Shown: positions 44,039 to 52,600 of the stretch, piece by piece
Layout of the letters: each line of letters opens with the position of its first letter
Position numbering within the stretch: the first letter of the stretch is position 1
Source of the DNA: Streptomyces graminofaciens
Lineage (GTDB): Bacteria; Actinomycetota; Actinomycetes; Streptomycetales; Streptomycetaceae
Assembly (NCBI RefSeq): GCF_030294945.1
Contig: NZ_AP018448.1
Span: 2,232,001-2,296,000 of the forward strand
DNA length: 64,000 nucleotides
Reading direction: 5' to 3'
Position numbers and translations under genes: made by a program
Notes under the pieces: generated by a model
What the model was told of the DNA's origin: nothing
The model's database searches: none
What the model saw: the letters and a program-made list of their open reading frames with translations, nothing else

Positions 44039-44175
44039 CGCTGCTTGGCACTCCACCTTCTGGCTCTGCGGGTCTGCTGCACGTCCGGCGAGGCGCCGAT
44101 GCTGCGGTCGAGTGCTTGAAACCCTGACCTGCCGAGATGCCGTGCTCAGAACGGCCATGTGAAGCCCTAAGCGAA

Positions 44176-44208
44176 AGCCCCCGAAATCCGCGAGGGAATT
44201 CGGGGGCT
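44176..44208 (-). terminator. Terminator of the LAHTG surface-protein gene
   Basis: A 10-bp stem AGCCCCCGAA with TTCGGGGGCT lies 25 bases past the stop of the leftward surface-protein gene. The loop is 13 bases. It closes the long leftward series of genes that begins near 60730. Confidence 0.75.
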
Positions 44209-44232
44209 GTGGCGGCTGCCGACGGGGCTATA

Positions 44233-45234
44233 TCAGCTCCGTGCGGGGCCGTCGCTGTCGTCGTCGACTCGGCGGCGGCGCGCCGCGAAGACGGCGCCCG
44301 CGCCGGCAGCGAGGAGGATGCCAGCGCCGCCGAGCAGCCATGGGGTGGCGTCAGCACCGGTATGGGCGAGCGTGCCCTCGGGGGCGGGGGACGCCGTGCT
44401 CGACGGGGTCTCGGCGACGACCGCGGCGTCGGACGGCGCGGAAGTGCTGTCGCCCTGGTCCGGGGTCGGCTTGTCCGACGTGGACTCGTCGGTGGTCGGC
44501 TTGCCGGACGGCTTCTCGGAGGAGCGGGGCGCCGTGCTGGTGGTCTTGGCGTTGGTGACGGTCACGGTGACCGGACTGCCGGGCTTCGCGGTGAAGCTCA
44601 TCGAGGGCTTGTAGAGGTCGTATCCGGAGGGTGCCTTGGTCTCCTTGACCCAGAAATGGGTGCCGGTGCGGCTGTTGACGGGCAGCTTCGCGGAGGCGGT
44701 GCCGCCTACGCCGGTGGTGAGCGTGAGAACGGTGGTGTCTCCGGTGCCGATGTTGACGGTTGATCCGGGCAGCAGCTTGCCGCTCTTGTTGTCTCTGGCC
44801 TTCAGTGTGACCGTGGCGGGCTTGTAGGGGTCGATGATCGTGAGCGGAGTGTCCGCGCCGGGGGTGACGATGACGTCTTGGTCGTCGACAAGGTCGTGCA
44901 GCAGGCTGCCGCTGGACACCTCCTTGAGCCGGTAGACCCCCGGCGCCAGGTCCTCGAAGGCCAGTTGGCCGTCGGTGTTGGTCTTCCCGCTGGCCGCCTG
45001 CCGGCCTTCGGAGTCGAGCAGGGTGAAAGATGCGCCGGCGAGGACGTCTCCTCCGGGATCCTTCTTCAGGATGGTGACTCCGCCGGTCTCGGCGGTGCTC
45101 AGGGGGACAGAGGAGGTGGACGGCGTCGGCTCGGGCGTCTGTGCTGCGGCGGCCGGAGCCAGGGACACGGTGCCGACCACGGCGGCGATGGTGACGGCTG
45201 CGGCGGGAAGGAGGCGGGCAGAGCGGGTGTGCAA
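44233..45234 (-). CDS. Sortase-anchored SpaA-like surface protein (LAHTG)
   Basis: 333 residues from TTG 45234. Order of parts: Sec signal peptide (LLPAAAVTIAAVVGTVSLAP), two prealbumin/SpaA-like domains (VTILKKDPGGDVLAGASFTL, KARDNKSGKLLPGSTVNIGT), a Ser/Thr/Pro/Lys-rich stalk, the sorting motif LAHTGADAT, a membrane helix and an RRRR tail. LAxTG is the motif used by Streptomyces sortase E. The domains have the Lys/Asp/Glu pattern that forms internal isopeptide bonds. On a conjugative element this could be an adhesin that helps mating contact. It closes the long leftward gene series. Confidence 0.82.
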   Translation of the reverse strand: MHTRSARLLPAAAVTIAAVVGTVSLAPAAAAQTPEPTPSTSSVPLSTAETGGVTILKKDPGGDVLAGASFTLLDSEGRQAASGKTNTDGQLAFEDLAPGVYRLKEVSSGSLLHDLVDDQDVIVTPGADTPLTIIDPYKPATVTLKARDNKSGKLLPGSTVNIGTGDTTVLTLTTGVGGTASAKLPVNSRTGTHFWVKETKAPSGYDLYKPSMSFTAKPGSPVTVTVTNAKTTSTAPRSSEKPSGKPTTDESTSDKPTPDQGDSTSAPSDAAVVAETPSSTASPAPEGTLAHTGADATPWLLGGAGILLAAGAGAVFAARRRRVDDDSDGPARS

Positions 45235-45806
45235 GAAGGGAACTCTCCTGTGTGGGACGCGGGCAGGACTCCCCGCCGGTTGAAGTGGCGAAGCCGGTCA
45301 GCGGGTACGGCGCGGAGGCTGGACTGGGGGGCAGCCGGGCCCGGAGGGGTTCGTGCCGGGCTGTGCGAAGGGGCATTGATCGCGTAGCGGCGGGCGGCAG
45401 CCCGGACGAGGTTCTGCTGGTCGTCGATTGGCAGCGACTCGATGCGGGCCAGTCCCTGGGCGAGGGAGATGCCGAAGGGTGAGCCCACGGGCAGGTCGGC
45501 GGCTTTGACGATCTGGGTGGCGGCCTCGGCTTCGACGAGGATGCCGTACTCGGCAGGGATATTGAGCAGGTCGGCAGCGTGGTAGCGGGCGCCGTCGATC
45601 GCCTCGGTCAAGGTGAAGTCGTCGTCCAGGACGCCCTCAACCAGGTCGAGCATGGTGAGCGTGGCCCAGTGGAGTTGGGCGCGGAAGGCCGGGTCTGTGA
45701 GCCAGAAGCCCTGCGGCCCCGAAGGAGAGTGGGCCTCGTGCTCGTCCGTGTGGGGGGCCTCGGGCTGCGGTCGGCGCCGAAGGGCCAGCCAGCGGGACGG
45801 GGGCAT
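45099..45806 (-). CDS. Hypothetical protein overlapping the surface-protein gene
   Basis: 235 residues as read. The first 150 look like a folded helical protein (WATLTMLDLVEGVLDDDFTL, EYGILVEAEAATQIVKAADL, GISLAQGLARIESLPIDDQQ). The last 80 are Pro/Ser/Arg-rich and overlap the first 136 bases of the surface-protein gene in another frame, so the reading beyond about 45350 is doubtful. A frameshift or an earlier natural end may have been lost. No family recognised. Confidence 0.5.
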   Translation of the reverse strand: MPPSRWLALRRRPQPEAPHTDEHEAHSPSGPQGFWLTDPAFRAQLHWATLTMLDLVEGVLDDDFTLTEAIDGARYHAADLLNIPAEYGILVEAEAATQIVKAADLPVGSPFGISLAQGLARIESLPIDDQQNLVRAAARRYAINAPSHSPARTPPGPAAPQSSLRAVPADRLRHFNRRGVLPASHTGEFPSCTPALPASFPPQPSPSPPWSAPCPWLRPPQHRRPSRRRPPPLSP

Positions 45807-45830
45807 GTGTCTCCGGGTTCGGTGGGAATG

Positions 45831-46322
45831 TCAGCGGGTTCGGGCTGCTGGGCTGTGCGGGGCGGTTGGGACCTTGCGCGCTGTGCGGGCTGTCGGCCGG
45901 GCACGGGGCGACGTCGCCCATGCTCCGGGGAACCAGATGTTCGTGTACTGCTCGATCGCGGAGCGCAGGCCGGCGACTTCCGCGCCGTGCCAGGGCGGCT
46001 GTCGGTTGTGGTGACGCAGGTCGAGGATGCGGGCGTAGCCGCTGAAGCCGGGCCGAACGTCACGTGCGGCGTCGCGTCGGGTGAAGGTGCCGTGCTCGTC
46101 GAAAGTCAGGACCACGGCGTCGAGATCCCCCTTCTCTGGATGGACCACGGCAAGGCGGAGGCCGCCGTACTCGTTCTCGCGGATGGTGGGCGAGAAGTCG
46201 ATCCGCAGCCGGAGCGGGGAGTTCGGCAGCGGGGTGGCGTAGTACGTGTTGCCGACGACCGCGCCCTCGGTGAACGGGAGGGTGAGGTGCTCGGTGAAGA
46301 ACTGCTGAGCGTGCAGGGACAA
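45831..46322 (-). CDS. Hypothetical protein, lipocalin-like size
   Basis: 163 residues from TTG 46322 (MSLHAQQFFTEHLTLPFTEG, then NSPLRLRIDFSPTIRENEYG). Beta-strand-rich with a basic, Pro/Ala-rich C-terminal tail, a tail type shared by several genes of this series. No family recognised. It is positioned between DUF317 and the preceding hypothetical with short gaps, so probably in one transcript. Confidence 0.55.
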   Translation of the reverse strand: MSLHAQQFFTEHLTLPFTEGAVVGNTYYATPLPNSPLRLRIDFSPTIRENEYGGLRLAVVHPEKGDLDAVVLTFDEHGTFTRRDAARDVRPGFSGYARILDLRHHNRQPPWHGAEVAGLRSAIEQYTNIWFPGAWATSPRARPTARTARKVPTAPHSPAARTR

Positions 46323-46368
46323 GGATCAAACGCCTTCTGACGTGTGGGCCGGGAGGAGGGGGCCTGGT

Positions 46369-47229
46369 TCAGCGGCGAGGGCCGGCAGGAGCTGCGGCAA
46401 CGGTGGTGGTGCTCCAGCGCGGGACGCTCCGGGTGCCAAGGGCCGGCGGCCTGCGGGCGGCGGCGCGCTGGACGTCGAGGGGCGTGGGAACTGGGGGTGC
46501 GGGTGGTGTGACGGGGGTGAGCTGGGCGGACTCGCGCAGCCGGGAGAGCATCGAGTCCTTCCAGCGCGGCAGCGGTGCCGGGTCGGAGACGCTCTGAGTG
46601 ATGGCCTTGACCAGGGCGGTCGGAGTCTGGGTGGTGGCGGTGGCGTACCAGCGGGCATGGCCACTCTTCGGACCTCCCCACAGGTGCCAGCGAGCCTCCA
46701 GGGTGGTGAGTTCCTTCTCCGGGTCGAGGCGGCCGGTGGTGTATTCGAGGGTGGCCAGCCCGTCGGGGGGCTGGAGTTCCATCACGCCCCAGCGCGGGTG
46801 CTGGAACTGCCAGCCGTTCTTGATCAGCGGGACGACGGCATCGAAGGCGCCGAGTTCGGGGTCCTTGAGGTCGGGCGGGGCAAGGTAGATATCGGGGCCG
46901 GCGGTATACGCGTGGGCGAGGGCGGTGGTGAAGGCGGTGACGAACTCCGTGGGGGCCGCGTCGTTGAAACTGACGCCCCATGCGGGCGGGCCGAAGCGGT
47001 CGCGGTAGGCGTTGATCCGCCACAGCCCGTCGTCGTCTCCTTCTGGCAGGTACCCGAGTCGGACGCGGTGGTCGGGTGCACTGACGAAGACATTGCCGAG
47101 GTCGTCGTGACGGAGGTCGAAGCCGAGCGCGAGGAGGGGCTTCAGCGCGGGGTCTCCGGTGTAGGTGCTGCCGGCGAGGTAGCGGGGGGAGACGTAGACG
47201 TCGCCGTCGATCTCTTCGGTGTCGGGCAC
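46369..47229 (-). CDS. DUF317-domain protein (second)
   Basis: 286 residues from GTG 47229. DUF317 copies are seen as DVYVSPRYLAGSTYTGD and, in the second half, WHLWGGPKSGHARWYATATT. The C-terminus is a Pro/Ala-rich tail. It differs clearly from the DUF317 protein at 36381, so it is not a recent duplicate. Function unknown; the family marks Streptomyces mobile DNA. Confidence 0.8.
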   Translation of the reverse strand: MPDTEEIDGDVYVSPRYLAGSTYTGDPALKPLLALGFDLRHDDLGNVFVSAPDHRVRLGYLPEGDDDGLWRINAYRDRFGPPAWGVSFNDAAPTEFVTAFTTALAHAYTAGPDIYLAPPDLKDPELGAFDAVVPLIKNGWQFQHPRWGVMELQPPDGLATLEYTTGRLDPEKELTTLEARWHLWGGPKSGHARWYATATTQTPTALVKAITQSVSDPAPLPRWKDSMLSRLRESAQLTPVTPPAPPVPTPLDVQRAAARRPPALGTRSVPRWSTTTVAAAPAGPRR

Positions 47230-47278
47230 GAAGGTCCTGGGGGTCGAGGTGGTGGTATCAAGCAGTGGATGGGCGGGA

Positions 47279-47962
47279 TCAGCGGCTGGCGCCCCGCCGA
47301 GCCGCCGACGGACAGAACACGGCGGTCGGGTCGGCGGGAAGCAACTGCTCCTCCAGGTCGGCGGGTTGGCCGGTGTAGTGCAGGGCGCGCAGACCCAGTT
47401 CGGCGGCGGCCTGGCAGTTGTCCGCGCGGTCGTCGATGAACAGCACGCGTGCGGGATCGGCGATACCGGTGGCTGCGAGGGCGTGTTCGTAGACAGCCCG
47501 GTCGGGCTTGCACAGGCCCAGACGGGCGGAGTACAGGGCGTCGGTCATCAGTTCGCGCCGCCAGTCGGTGGCATCGAGAACGTCACTCAGGAAATGCGGG
47601 GCGTTGGAGAGCAGCACCATGGGCAGGGCAGTGGCGCGGGCGCGGCGCAGGATGTCGAGGACGCGTTCGTCGGTGCGGATCCACATGGCGGTGTCGGCGG
47701 CGCGCAGGGTCCGCAGCCACCGCGGGCCGGGGTGGTGGCCCAGGACCTTGGACCAGTAGGCGAGATCGCTGAGCTCTCCGGCGTCGTAAGCGTTCCGGGG
47801 GGCCCAGCAGGCGTCCTGAAATGAGTCGAGTTGCCTGTTGGGCCACTCGGCGATGTCGGCGAGGCGGGTCCACATGAGGCTGGTGGGCTGCTTACCGATG
47901 ACGCCGTTGTAGTCGATGATCAAGGCGTCCACGCCGGTCGGCGTGAGGGAGGTAGTAGTCAA
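47279..47962 (-). CDS. HAD-superfamily hydrolase with altered motif I
   Basis: 227 residues from TTG 47962, overlapping the stop of the MFS gene (TTGA). HAD motifs: I as LIIDYNGVIG, II as MVLLSNAPHF, III as LCKPDRAVYEHAL, IV as VLFIDDRADN. Motif I has DYN instead of DxD, so the usual acid/base Asp is Asn. Phosphatase activity may be weak or the enzyme may work as a dehalogenase-like or phosphonatase-like member. Translationally tied to the MFS and ATP-grasp genes, so probably part of the same pathway. Confidence 0.75.
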   Translation of the reverse strand: MTTTSLTPTGVDALIIDYNGVIGKQPTSLMWTRLADIAEWPNRQLDSFQDACWAPRNAYDAGELSDLAYWSKVLGHHPGPRWLRTLRAADTAMWIRTDERVLDILRRARATALPMVLLSNAPHFLSDVLDATDWRRELMTDALYSARLGLCKPDRAVYEHALAATGIADPARVLFIDDRADNCQAAAELGLRALHYTGQPADLEEQLLPADPTAVFCPSAARRGASR

Positions 47963-49125
47963 GGGGCGGGGTTCTCCAAGGCTTTGCGGGACAGGGCGGC
48001 GACGGCGGCTGCGAGGAGGGCGGGCAGCAGCAGCGCGTGGGGCAGGGCGGTGAGGGTGGCGAGGGCGCCGATGAGGGCGGGGCCGACGAGCAGTCCGGCG
48101 TAGCCGGTGACCGAGACGGTGGCGACGGCGCCGGGGCCGCCGCGTCCGGCGGCGGTGATCAGGCTGGGGATGGTGACGGACAGGCCCAGGCCCAGTGCCG
48201 CCCAGCCGGCCAGGGCCGCCGGGACGGTGGCCAGGGCCAGGCCAGCTGTGAGCCCGGCCGCGGCAAAGACGGCCCCGATGCGTACGACCATCGGGGCGCC
48301 GAAGTGGGCGATGAGGCGGTCCCCGGCGAGCCTTCCGGCGACCATAGACGCGCTGTAGAGGGCGAACGCGGAGGCGCTGACCGCCGTCGAGGCATCCAGG
48401 CTGTGCAGGTGCACGGCCGCCCAGTCGGCTGCGGCCCCCTCCCCCAGGAGACACGCTGCCGCCAGTGCCCCCAGCAGCCACAAGCGCGCCCGGGGCAAGC
48501 CCGGCGAGTCCTTCGGGTCCGGCGAACGCCGGGATGTGGCGGGTGTAGTGGGCTCGAGCATGCCGAGGGTGCGGGCCACTGGAGCCATGGCCACAGCAGC
48601 CGAGGCGACGGCGAGGCCGGTGACGGCGAACAGCCAGGTGTGGGAGGTGTGGGCGCTGAGAGCGGCGAGTCCGGCCCCGCCGAGCGCGCCCAGGCTGTAG
48701 GCGGCGTGCAAGGACGACATGATGAAACGTCCGAGACGGTCCTGGCAGCGGACCGCCGCGGCGTTCAGAGCCACGTCCAGCACACCGTGCGCGATACCGA
48801 ACACGAACGCCCCCAGAGCGAGGGTGAGCGGCGTGCGACAGACGCCGATCACCGCCAGGGCGGCGGCGAGGCCGACTGCGCCGCTGGTCAGCAGGAGCGG
48901 CTCCCGGGCAGGAGCGGCAAGACGCCCGCCGACGTGAAGGCCGATGACCATGCCGACGGCGGCGGCGAGCAGGACCAGGGCGAGACCTGCGGTGCTCAGG
49001 TCGGCCGCCTGCTGGACGGCCGGCATCCGCGCGCCCCAGACAGCCATCACGACCCCGAGCGCGGCGAAGCACCCCGTCAGCAGACGGCGGCCGTGGACCG
49101 GGGCGTGAGCAGTCGTCGTGCTCAC
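47959..49125 (-). CDS. MFS transporter (first of two)
   Basis: 388 residues from GTG 49125, overlapping the ATP-grasp stop. Twelve hydrophobic segments are visible; the start has the MFS-like turn VVMAVWGARMPAVQQ and the middle FGIAHGVLDVALNAAAV, close to the FucP/YbjJ-like group. Likely exports or imports a small molecule linked to the ATP-grasp product. Tight coupling on both sides (ATP-grasp upstream, HAD downstream) supports one functional unit. Confidence 0.82.
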   Translation of the reverse strand: MSTTTAHAPVHGRRLLTGCFAALGVVMAVWGARMPAVQQAADLSTAGLALVLLAAAVGMVIGLHVGGRLAAPAREPLLLTSGAVGLAAALAVIGVCRTPLTLALGAFVFGIAHGVLDVALNAAAVRCQDRLGRFIMSSLHAAYSLGALGGAGLAALSAHTSHTWLFAVTGLAVASAAVAMAPVARTLGMLEPTTPATSRRSPDPKDSPGLPRARLWLLGALAAACLLGEGAAADWAAVHLHSLDASTAVSASAFALYSASMVAGRLAGDRLIAHFGAPMVVRIGAVFAAAGLTAGLALATVPAALAGWAALGLGLSVTIPSLITAAGRGGPGAVATVSVTGYAGLLVGPALIGALATLTALPHALLLPALLAAAVAALSRKALENPAP

Positions 49126-50390
49126 GTGGCCGAGTCCTGTGCGGGGACGGCGGTCGGGTGCGGGGCGACCTGGACAGTGAGGTGGCGGTATGCCTCCTGG
49201 GAACGGTCCCGGGCCACGTCGGCGGTCGGGCCGGTGGTGATCAGGAACCCGATGCGGGCGGTGAACAGGTCGCCGTCCGGCGGCAGCATCAGCTGGTCGC
49301 CGACGTCGCGGTGGAAGTGGGCCCGCTCCAGCCACGGCGCCTGCTCAGCGAAGCCGTCGGTGAGGTGGCGTGCGGTGAGGGTGCCCGAGTGGGCAGGGTA
49401 GATCATGCGGATCGCCGCTGCCCGGCTGTGCGTCCGGGTGAGGTCCGGGGCACGTCCGCAGGCGATGTCCGCCGCCACCCGGGCAAGGTCGACGCCGGTG
49501 GCGAGGTGCACGAGGTGACCGATCATGTCCCCGCCGAGGCGGGCGTTGACCTCGATCAACCGGGGGCGGCCGTCGACGAGGCGGAGTTCGACGTGGCTGA
49601 CGCCGTCGGTGACGCCGAGGGCCTGCACGGCGGCCTGGGCAGTTGGGGCAACAGTGGCCAGCAGCGGGTCGGCGGCGTCGACGGCGTGCGCGATCTCCTC
49701 GAAGTACGGCGGGAGTCCTACCGTCTTGCGGGTGACGGCGACCACGGTGGTGGTGCCGTGGTAGGTGACACATTCGACGCTCACCTCCGGACCGTCGAGG
49801 TATTCCTCCACCAGCACCTCGGTTCCCTCGGCCCCGAGGCGGGCGGCCTGGGCGGCGAAGGCGTAGGCGTCCGGCAGTTCTTCGGGGGTGTCGACGCGGA
49901 TCACGCCGGCGCTCCCGGCACGCGCAGCGGGCTTGAGGACGATTGGATAGCCGATGTGCTGTGCGGCGCGGGCCGCCTCCGCAACGGTGCGGACACCGTT
50001 CGAGGTTGCCGAGGGCACCGCGTGCCGGGCGAACAGGGCACGGGAGGTGGCCTTGTTGCGGCAGCCCTGCATCACCTCCGGGCCGGGGGTGGGCAGGCCG
50101 AGGCGGCGGGCGAGGCGGGCCACGGGCACGAGGTACCACTCGGTCCACGTCATCACCCCGGCCACCGGGTACCGCTCGGTCAGGGCCAGGGCGGCGGCGG
50201 TCAGGGCCGCCTGGTCCGTTGGGTCGGCGACCTCCCAGTCCAGAAGGTAGGGGCGTTCCCACGTCGGTTCGGCATCGGTGATCAGGACGACGTCGTAGTG
50301 GGCGGCGACGTTCTCAAGGCAGTACGCGCGGTATGCCTCGGCCTCCATGTCAGCGGCGGCGACGATCAGGACGACGGGGCGAAACGGCAA
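49122..50390 (-). CDS. ATP-grasp ligase
   Basis: 422 residues from TTG 50390 after GGAGC. ATP-grasp features: YPIVLKPAARAGSAGVIRVD, the VLVEEYLDGPEVSVECVTYH segment, and the metal-binding ELRLVDGRPRLIEVNARLGG. The N-terminus (VVLIVAAADMEAEAYRAYCL) is a PreATP-grasp-like fold. The closest match by eye is the carboxylate-amine ligase group that includes L-amino-acid (dipeptide) ligases. It would join a carboxyl group to an amine with ATP. An MFS gene on each side suggests that a small peptide or amide is made and exported. Confidence 0.85.
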   Translation of the reverse strand: MPFRPVVLIVAAADMEAEAYRAYCLENVAAHYDVVLITDAEPTWERPYLLDWEVADPTDQAALTAAALALTERYPVAGVMTWTEWYLVPVARLARRLGLPTPGPEVMQGCRNKATSRALFARHAVPSATSNGVRTVAEAARAAQHIGYPIVLKPAARAGSAGVIRVDTPEELPDAYAFAAQAARLGAEGTEVLVEEYLDGPEVSVECVTYHGTTTVVAVTRKTVGLPPYFEEIAHAVDAADPLLATVAPTAQAAVQALGVTDGVSHVELRLVDGRPRLIEVNARLGGDMIGHLVHLATGVDLARVAADIACGRAPDLTRTHSRAAAIRMIYPAHSGTLTARHLTDGFAEQAPWLERAHFHRDVGDQLMLPPDGDLFTARIGFLITTGPTADVARDRSQEAYRHLTVQVAPHPTAVPAQDSAT

Positions 50391-50450
50391 CAGAGAGCTC
50401 CAAATTGGCGTTGCGGTGAGGGGGTTGGTTTGGTCTGGTTCGCCGTCGGG

Positions 50451-50780
50451 TCAGGGGGTACGTCGGCAGCGGAGTCCGAAAGCGCCAGCCCAGTCGGGGT
50501 GATCGGCGATCAGCTTGCGTGCGTACAAGGCCGTGAAGTTGTTGTTCAGCCCGCGCAAGCCCTGCGGGAGTCGCCAACGCAGCGCTTCGAAGAGGGCATT
50601 CAGTCCGATGCGGGTAGCTCGCGCCGCTATCCGGTTTGCGGTGAGCCGCTCCAACGCGCGGTAGACATAGGGGTGTTCGGTGTCGAAGTCGTGGAACTGC
50701 TCCGTGATTGTTCGCCTGTCGATGCGAAGGCCAACAGGTTCGGGAAGCGGCAGGATGTCCTGCTTGACGGCGTGGGGCAT
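50451..50780 (-). CDS. Small conserved-looking hypothetical protein
   Basis: 109 residues (DFDTEHPYVYRALERLTANR, then LNNNFTALYARKLIADHPDW). Helical, with the GLNNNF and ADHPDWAGAF segments that recall small proteins found in phages and integrative elements. No function recognised. Sits between the ATP-grasp gene and the second MFS gene with gaps of about 60 bases. Confidence 0.65.
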   Translation of the reverse strand: MPHAVKQDILPLPEPVGLRIDRRTITEQFHDFDTEHPYVYRALERLTANRIAARATRIGLNALFEALRWRLPQGLRGLNNNFTALYARKLIADHPDWAGAFGLRCRRTP

Positions 50781-50840
50781 GGGAATCGGGCAGCCCTCCA
50801 GGAAGGCGGGCGGGTGGGCGAGGCGGGTGCGAGGTGGAGG

Positions 50841-52082
50841 TCAGGCGGCTGACGGGCGCAGGTCCGGGAGGGTGCGCAGCCGGGTGAAGGCGGTGGCGAG
50901 GCCGACTGCCTCCAGGACGGCGCAGGCGGTGATCGCATGGCCGAGCTGGCTGGGCGGGATGGCGGCAACGAGCAGGCCGGCGACCGGGAAGGGCGTAAGG
51001 AGCAGCAGGATCGTCACCGCGAGGGTGTTGCCGAAGACGTCGGCGGGGATCAGGTGGGAGCGCAGGGTGCGCAGCACGACGGTCATGCCGCTTTCGCCGG
51101 CCATGAAGAGCGCGATCAGCGCCAGATAGGCGGGGTAGGTGTGCGTGAGGGCGAGGGTGAGGCAGGCCGAGGCCGTGATCGTCGCGCAGACGGCCCCGGC
51201 GGGCCACAGACCGCAGCGGTCGATGGCGTGGCGGCACAGGGAGATCGCGATCAGGGAGGCTGCGGCGGCTGCCGACCAGAGCAGGCCGACATCGGCGCTG
51301 GAGTGGCCGAACTGCTGGACGACGATCACCGGGGCGGCGGCCTGCAGGAGGCCGACGGCGAGGTTGGACAGCGTCAGCCCCGCGACGAGCCAGCCGAGTG
51401 CCGGCAGCGCGCGTAGGGTCTGCCAGCCCGTCTTCCATCCCTGCCGTACGGCCGCCGGAGTAGTGGCGTGCTGGTCGGTGTGCTGCTTGGGGGCGAGGGC
51501 GGCGGCGAGCAGGGAGAAGGCGGCGGTCGCGGCGAGCATGCCGGTGGCGCCGGTGTGCGCGAGGAGCAGTCCGGCGAGCGCGGGTCCGGCCAGAGTCGCC
51601 GTCTGATCGATGCCGAGGAGCACCGACTGCACACGGTGAGCACGCGCACCGGCGGTACGGCTTGCCAGCCCGCCTGCGGTTTCGGCCGCGACGTAGCTGA
51701 ACTCGGTGAGCACACCGGTGCCGGCGGCGAGCGCCATCACCGTGATTGTCTTCCCCAGCCCGCCCGTCTGGGCCCCAAGGAGCAGCGCGGCGGCCAGCAC
51801 GAGGGTGGCCCGGGCGGTGGCCGCGAGGCGGAAGACGCGGGTGGTGCCGTGGCGGTCGACCAGGGCACCAGCCACGGCGAAGGCCATCAGCCGCGGCGCC
51901 CATTCCAGGGCGAAGGCCAGGCCCGTGAGGGCCGCGGATCCGGTGGTGGCGAGGACCAGCAGGGGGATGCCGTACGTCGTCATGGCGAACGCGGCGGCGT
52001 CCATGCTGCGCGGGAGATAGACACTGCGCAGCAGGGGGGAAACCGGTCGGTGGGAGGGCCGGTTTCCGGTACGGGCTCTCAC
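50841..52082 (-). CDS. MFS transporter (second of two)
   Basis: 413 residues from GTG 52082, overlapping the stop of the regulator before it (GTGA). Twelve hydrophobic segments; the typical loop AVAGALVDRHGTTRVFRLAA between helices 2 and 3 and a second half beginning ALGWLVAGLTLSNLAVGLLQ. It resembles MFS efflux proteins of the MdfA/enterobactin-exporter type. With two HxlR-like regulators just upstream, it may be an inducible exporter. Confidence 0.82.
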   Translation of the reverse strand: MRARTGNRPSHRPVSPLLRSVYLPRSMDAAAFAMTTYGIPLLVLATTGSAALTGLAFALEWAPRLMAFAVAGALVDRHGTTRVFRLAATARATLVLAAALLLGAQTGGLGKTITVMALAAGTGVLTEFSYVAAETAGGLASRTAGARAHRVQSVLLGIDQTATLAGPALAGLLLAHTGATGMLAATAAFSLLAAALAPKQHTDQHATTPAAVRQGWKTGWQTLRALPALGWLVAGLTLSNLAVGLLQAAAPVIVVQQFGHSSADVGLLWSAAAAASLIAISLCRHAIDRCGLWPAGAVCATITASACLTLALTHTYPAYLALIALFMAGESGMTVVLRTLRSHLIPADVFGNTLAVTILLLLTPFPVAGLLVAAIPPSQLGHAITACAVLEAVGLATAFTRLRTLPDLRPSAA

Positions 52083-52600
52083 GCAGCGTGCTCCGTCTCA
52101 TCCGCCGCGTGGGAGGAGCGGGATGCCACGGCGTTAAGGACCTGCGGATGCGTCTGGAGCCAGTCGGCCAGAGTCGTCCGCAGCTGACCAAGCGCGAAGG
52201 CCGCCTCGGTGGGGAGGACGGCGCCGTTGTCCCCGAGCAGTTTCAGGGTGTGCTGGACGCGGGTGACGAAGTCCCTCGCCGTGTTGGGGTATTGGTGAGT
52301 GCGGGACCAGCGGGCGACGGTGTCGTACACCGAGGCGAGTTCCTCGCCTGCTTCGGTGAGCCGGTAGCGGGCCGGTGCGTAGTCGGTGAAGTGCACCAGG
52401 CCCAGTGCGCGGGCGACGTCGATGGCGTAGCGCAGCTGGTGGCGGGTGAGGTCGCCGAAGGCGCCCTGGAGGCTGCCGCGTCGGTGGCTGATGGGGCCGT
52501 TGTCGTCGATCTCGCTGACCAGCCGGATCAGGGATGGCAGGGACAGGGTGTTGATGACCTGGCCGGTGTGCGGGTGGTTGAGGATCGTGGTGCTGGTCAT
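52079..52600 (-). CDS. Winged-helix regulator, HxlR-like
   Basis: 173 residues from ATG 52600, overlapping the stop of the upstream HxlR gene (ATGA). The winged helix is around QVINTLSLPSLIRLVSEIDD to LGLVHFTDYAPARYRLTEAG, followed by a helical C-terminal part. It probably works with the upstream regulator, perhaps as a heterodimer, to control the downstream MFS gene to which it is also coupled. Confidence 0.65.
   Translation of the reverse strand: MTSTTILNHPHTGQVINTLSLPSLIRLVSEIDDNGPISHRRGSLQGAFGDLTRHQLRYAIDVARALGLVHFTDYAPARYRLTEAGEELASVYDTVARWSRTHQYPNTARDFVTRVQHTLKLLGDNGAVLPTEAAFALGQLRTTLADWLQTHPQVLNAVASRSSHAADETEHAA

Noticed and set aside
47963..49072. Long extension of the HAD protein across the MFS gene
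   Set aside because: The frame is Arg/Gly/Pro-rich and runs through a clear MFS gene on the same strand; TTG 47962 overlapping the MFS stop fits better.
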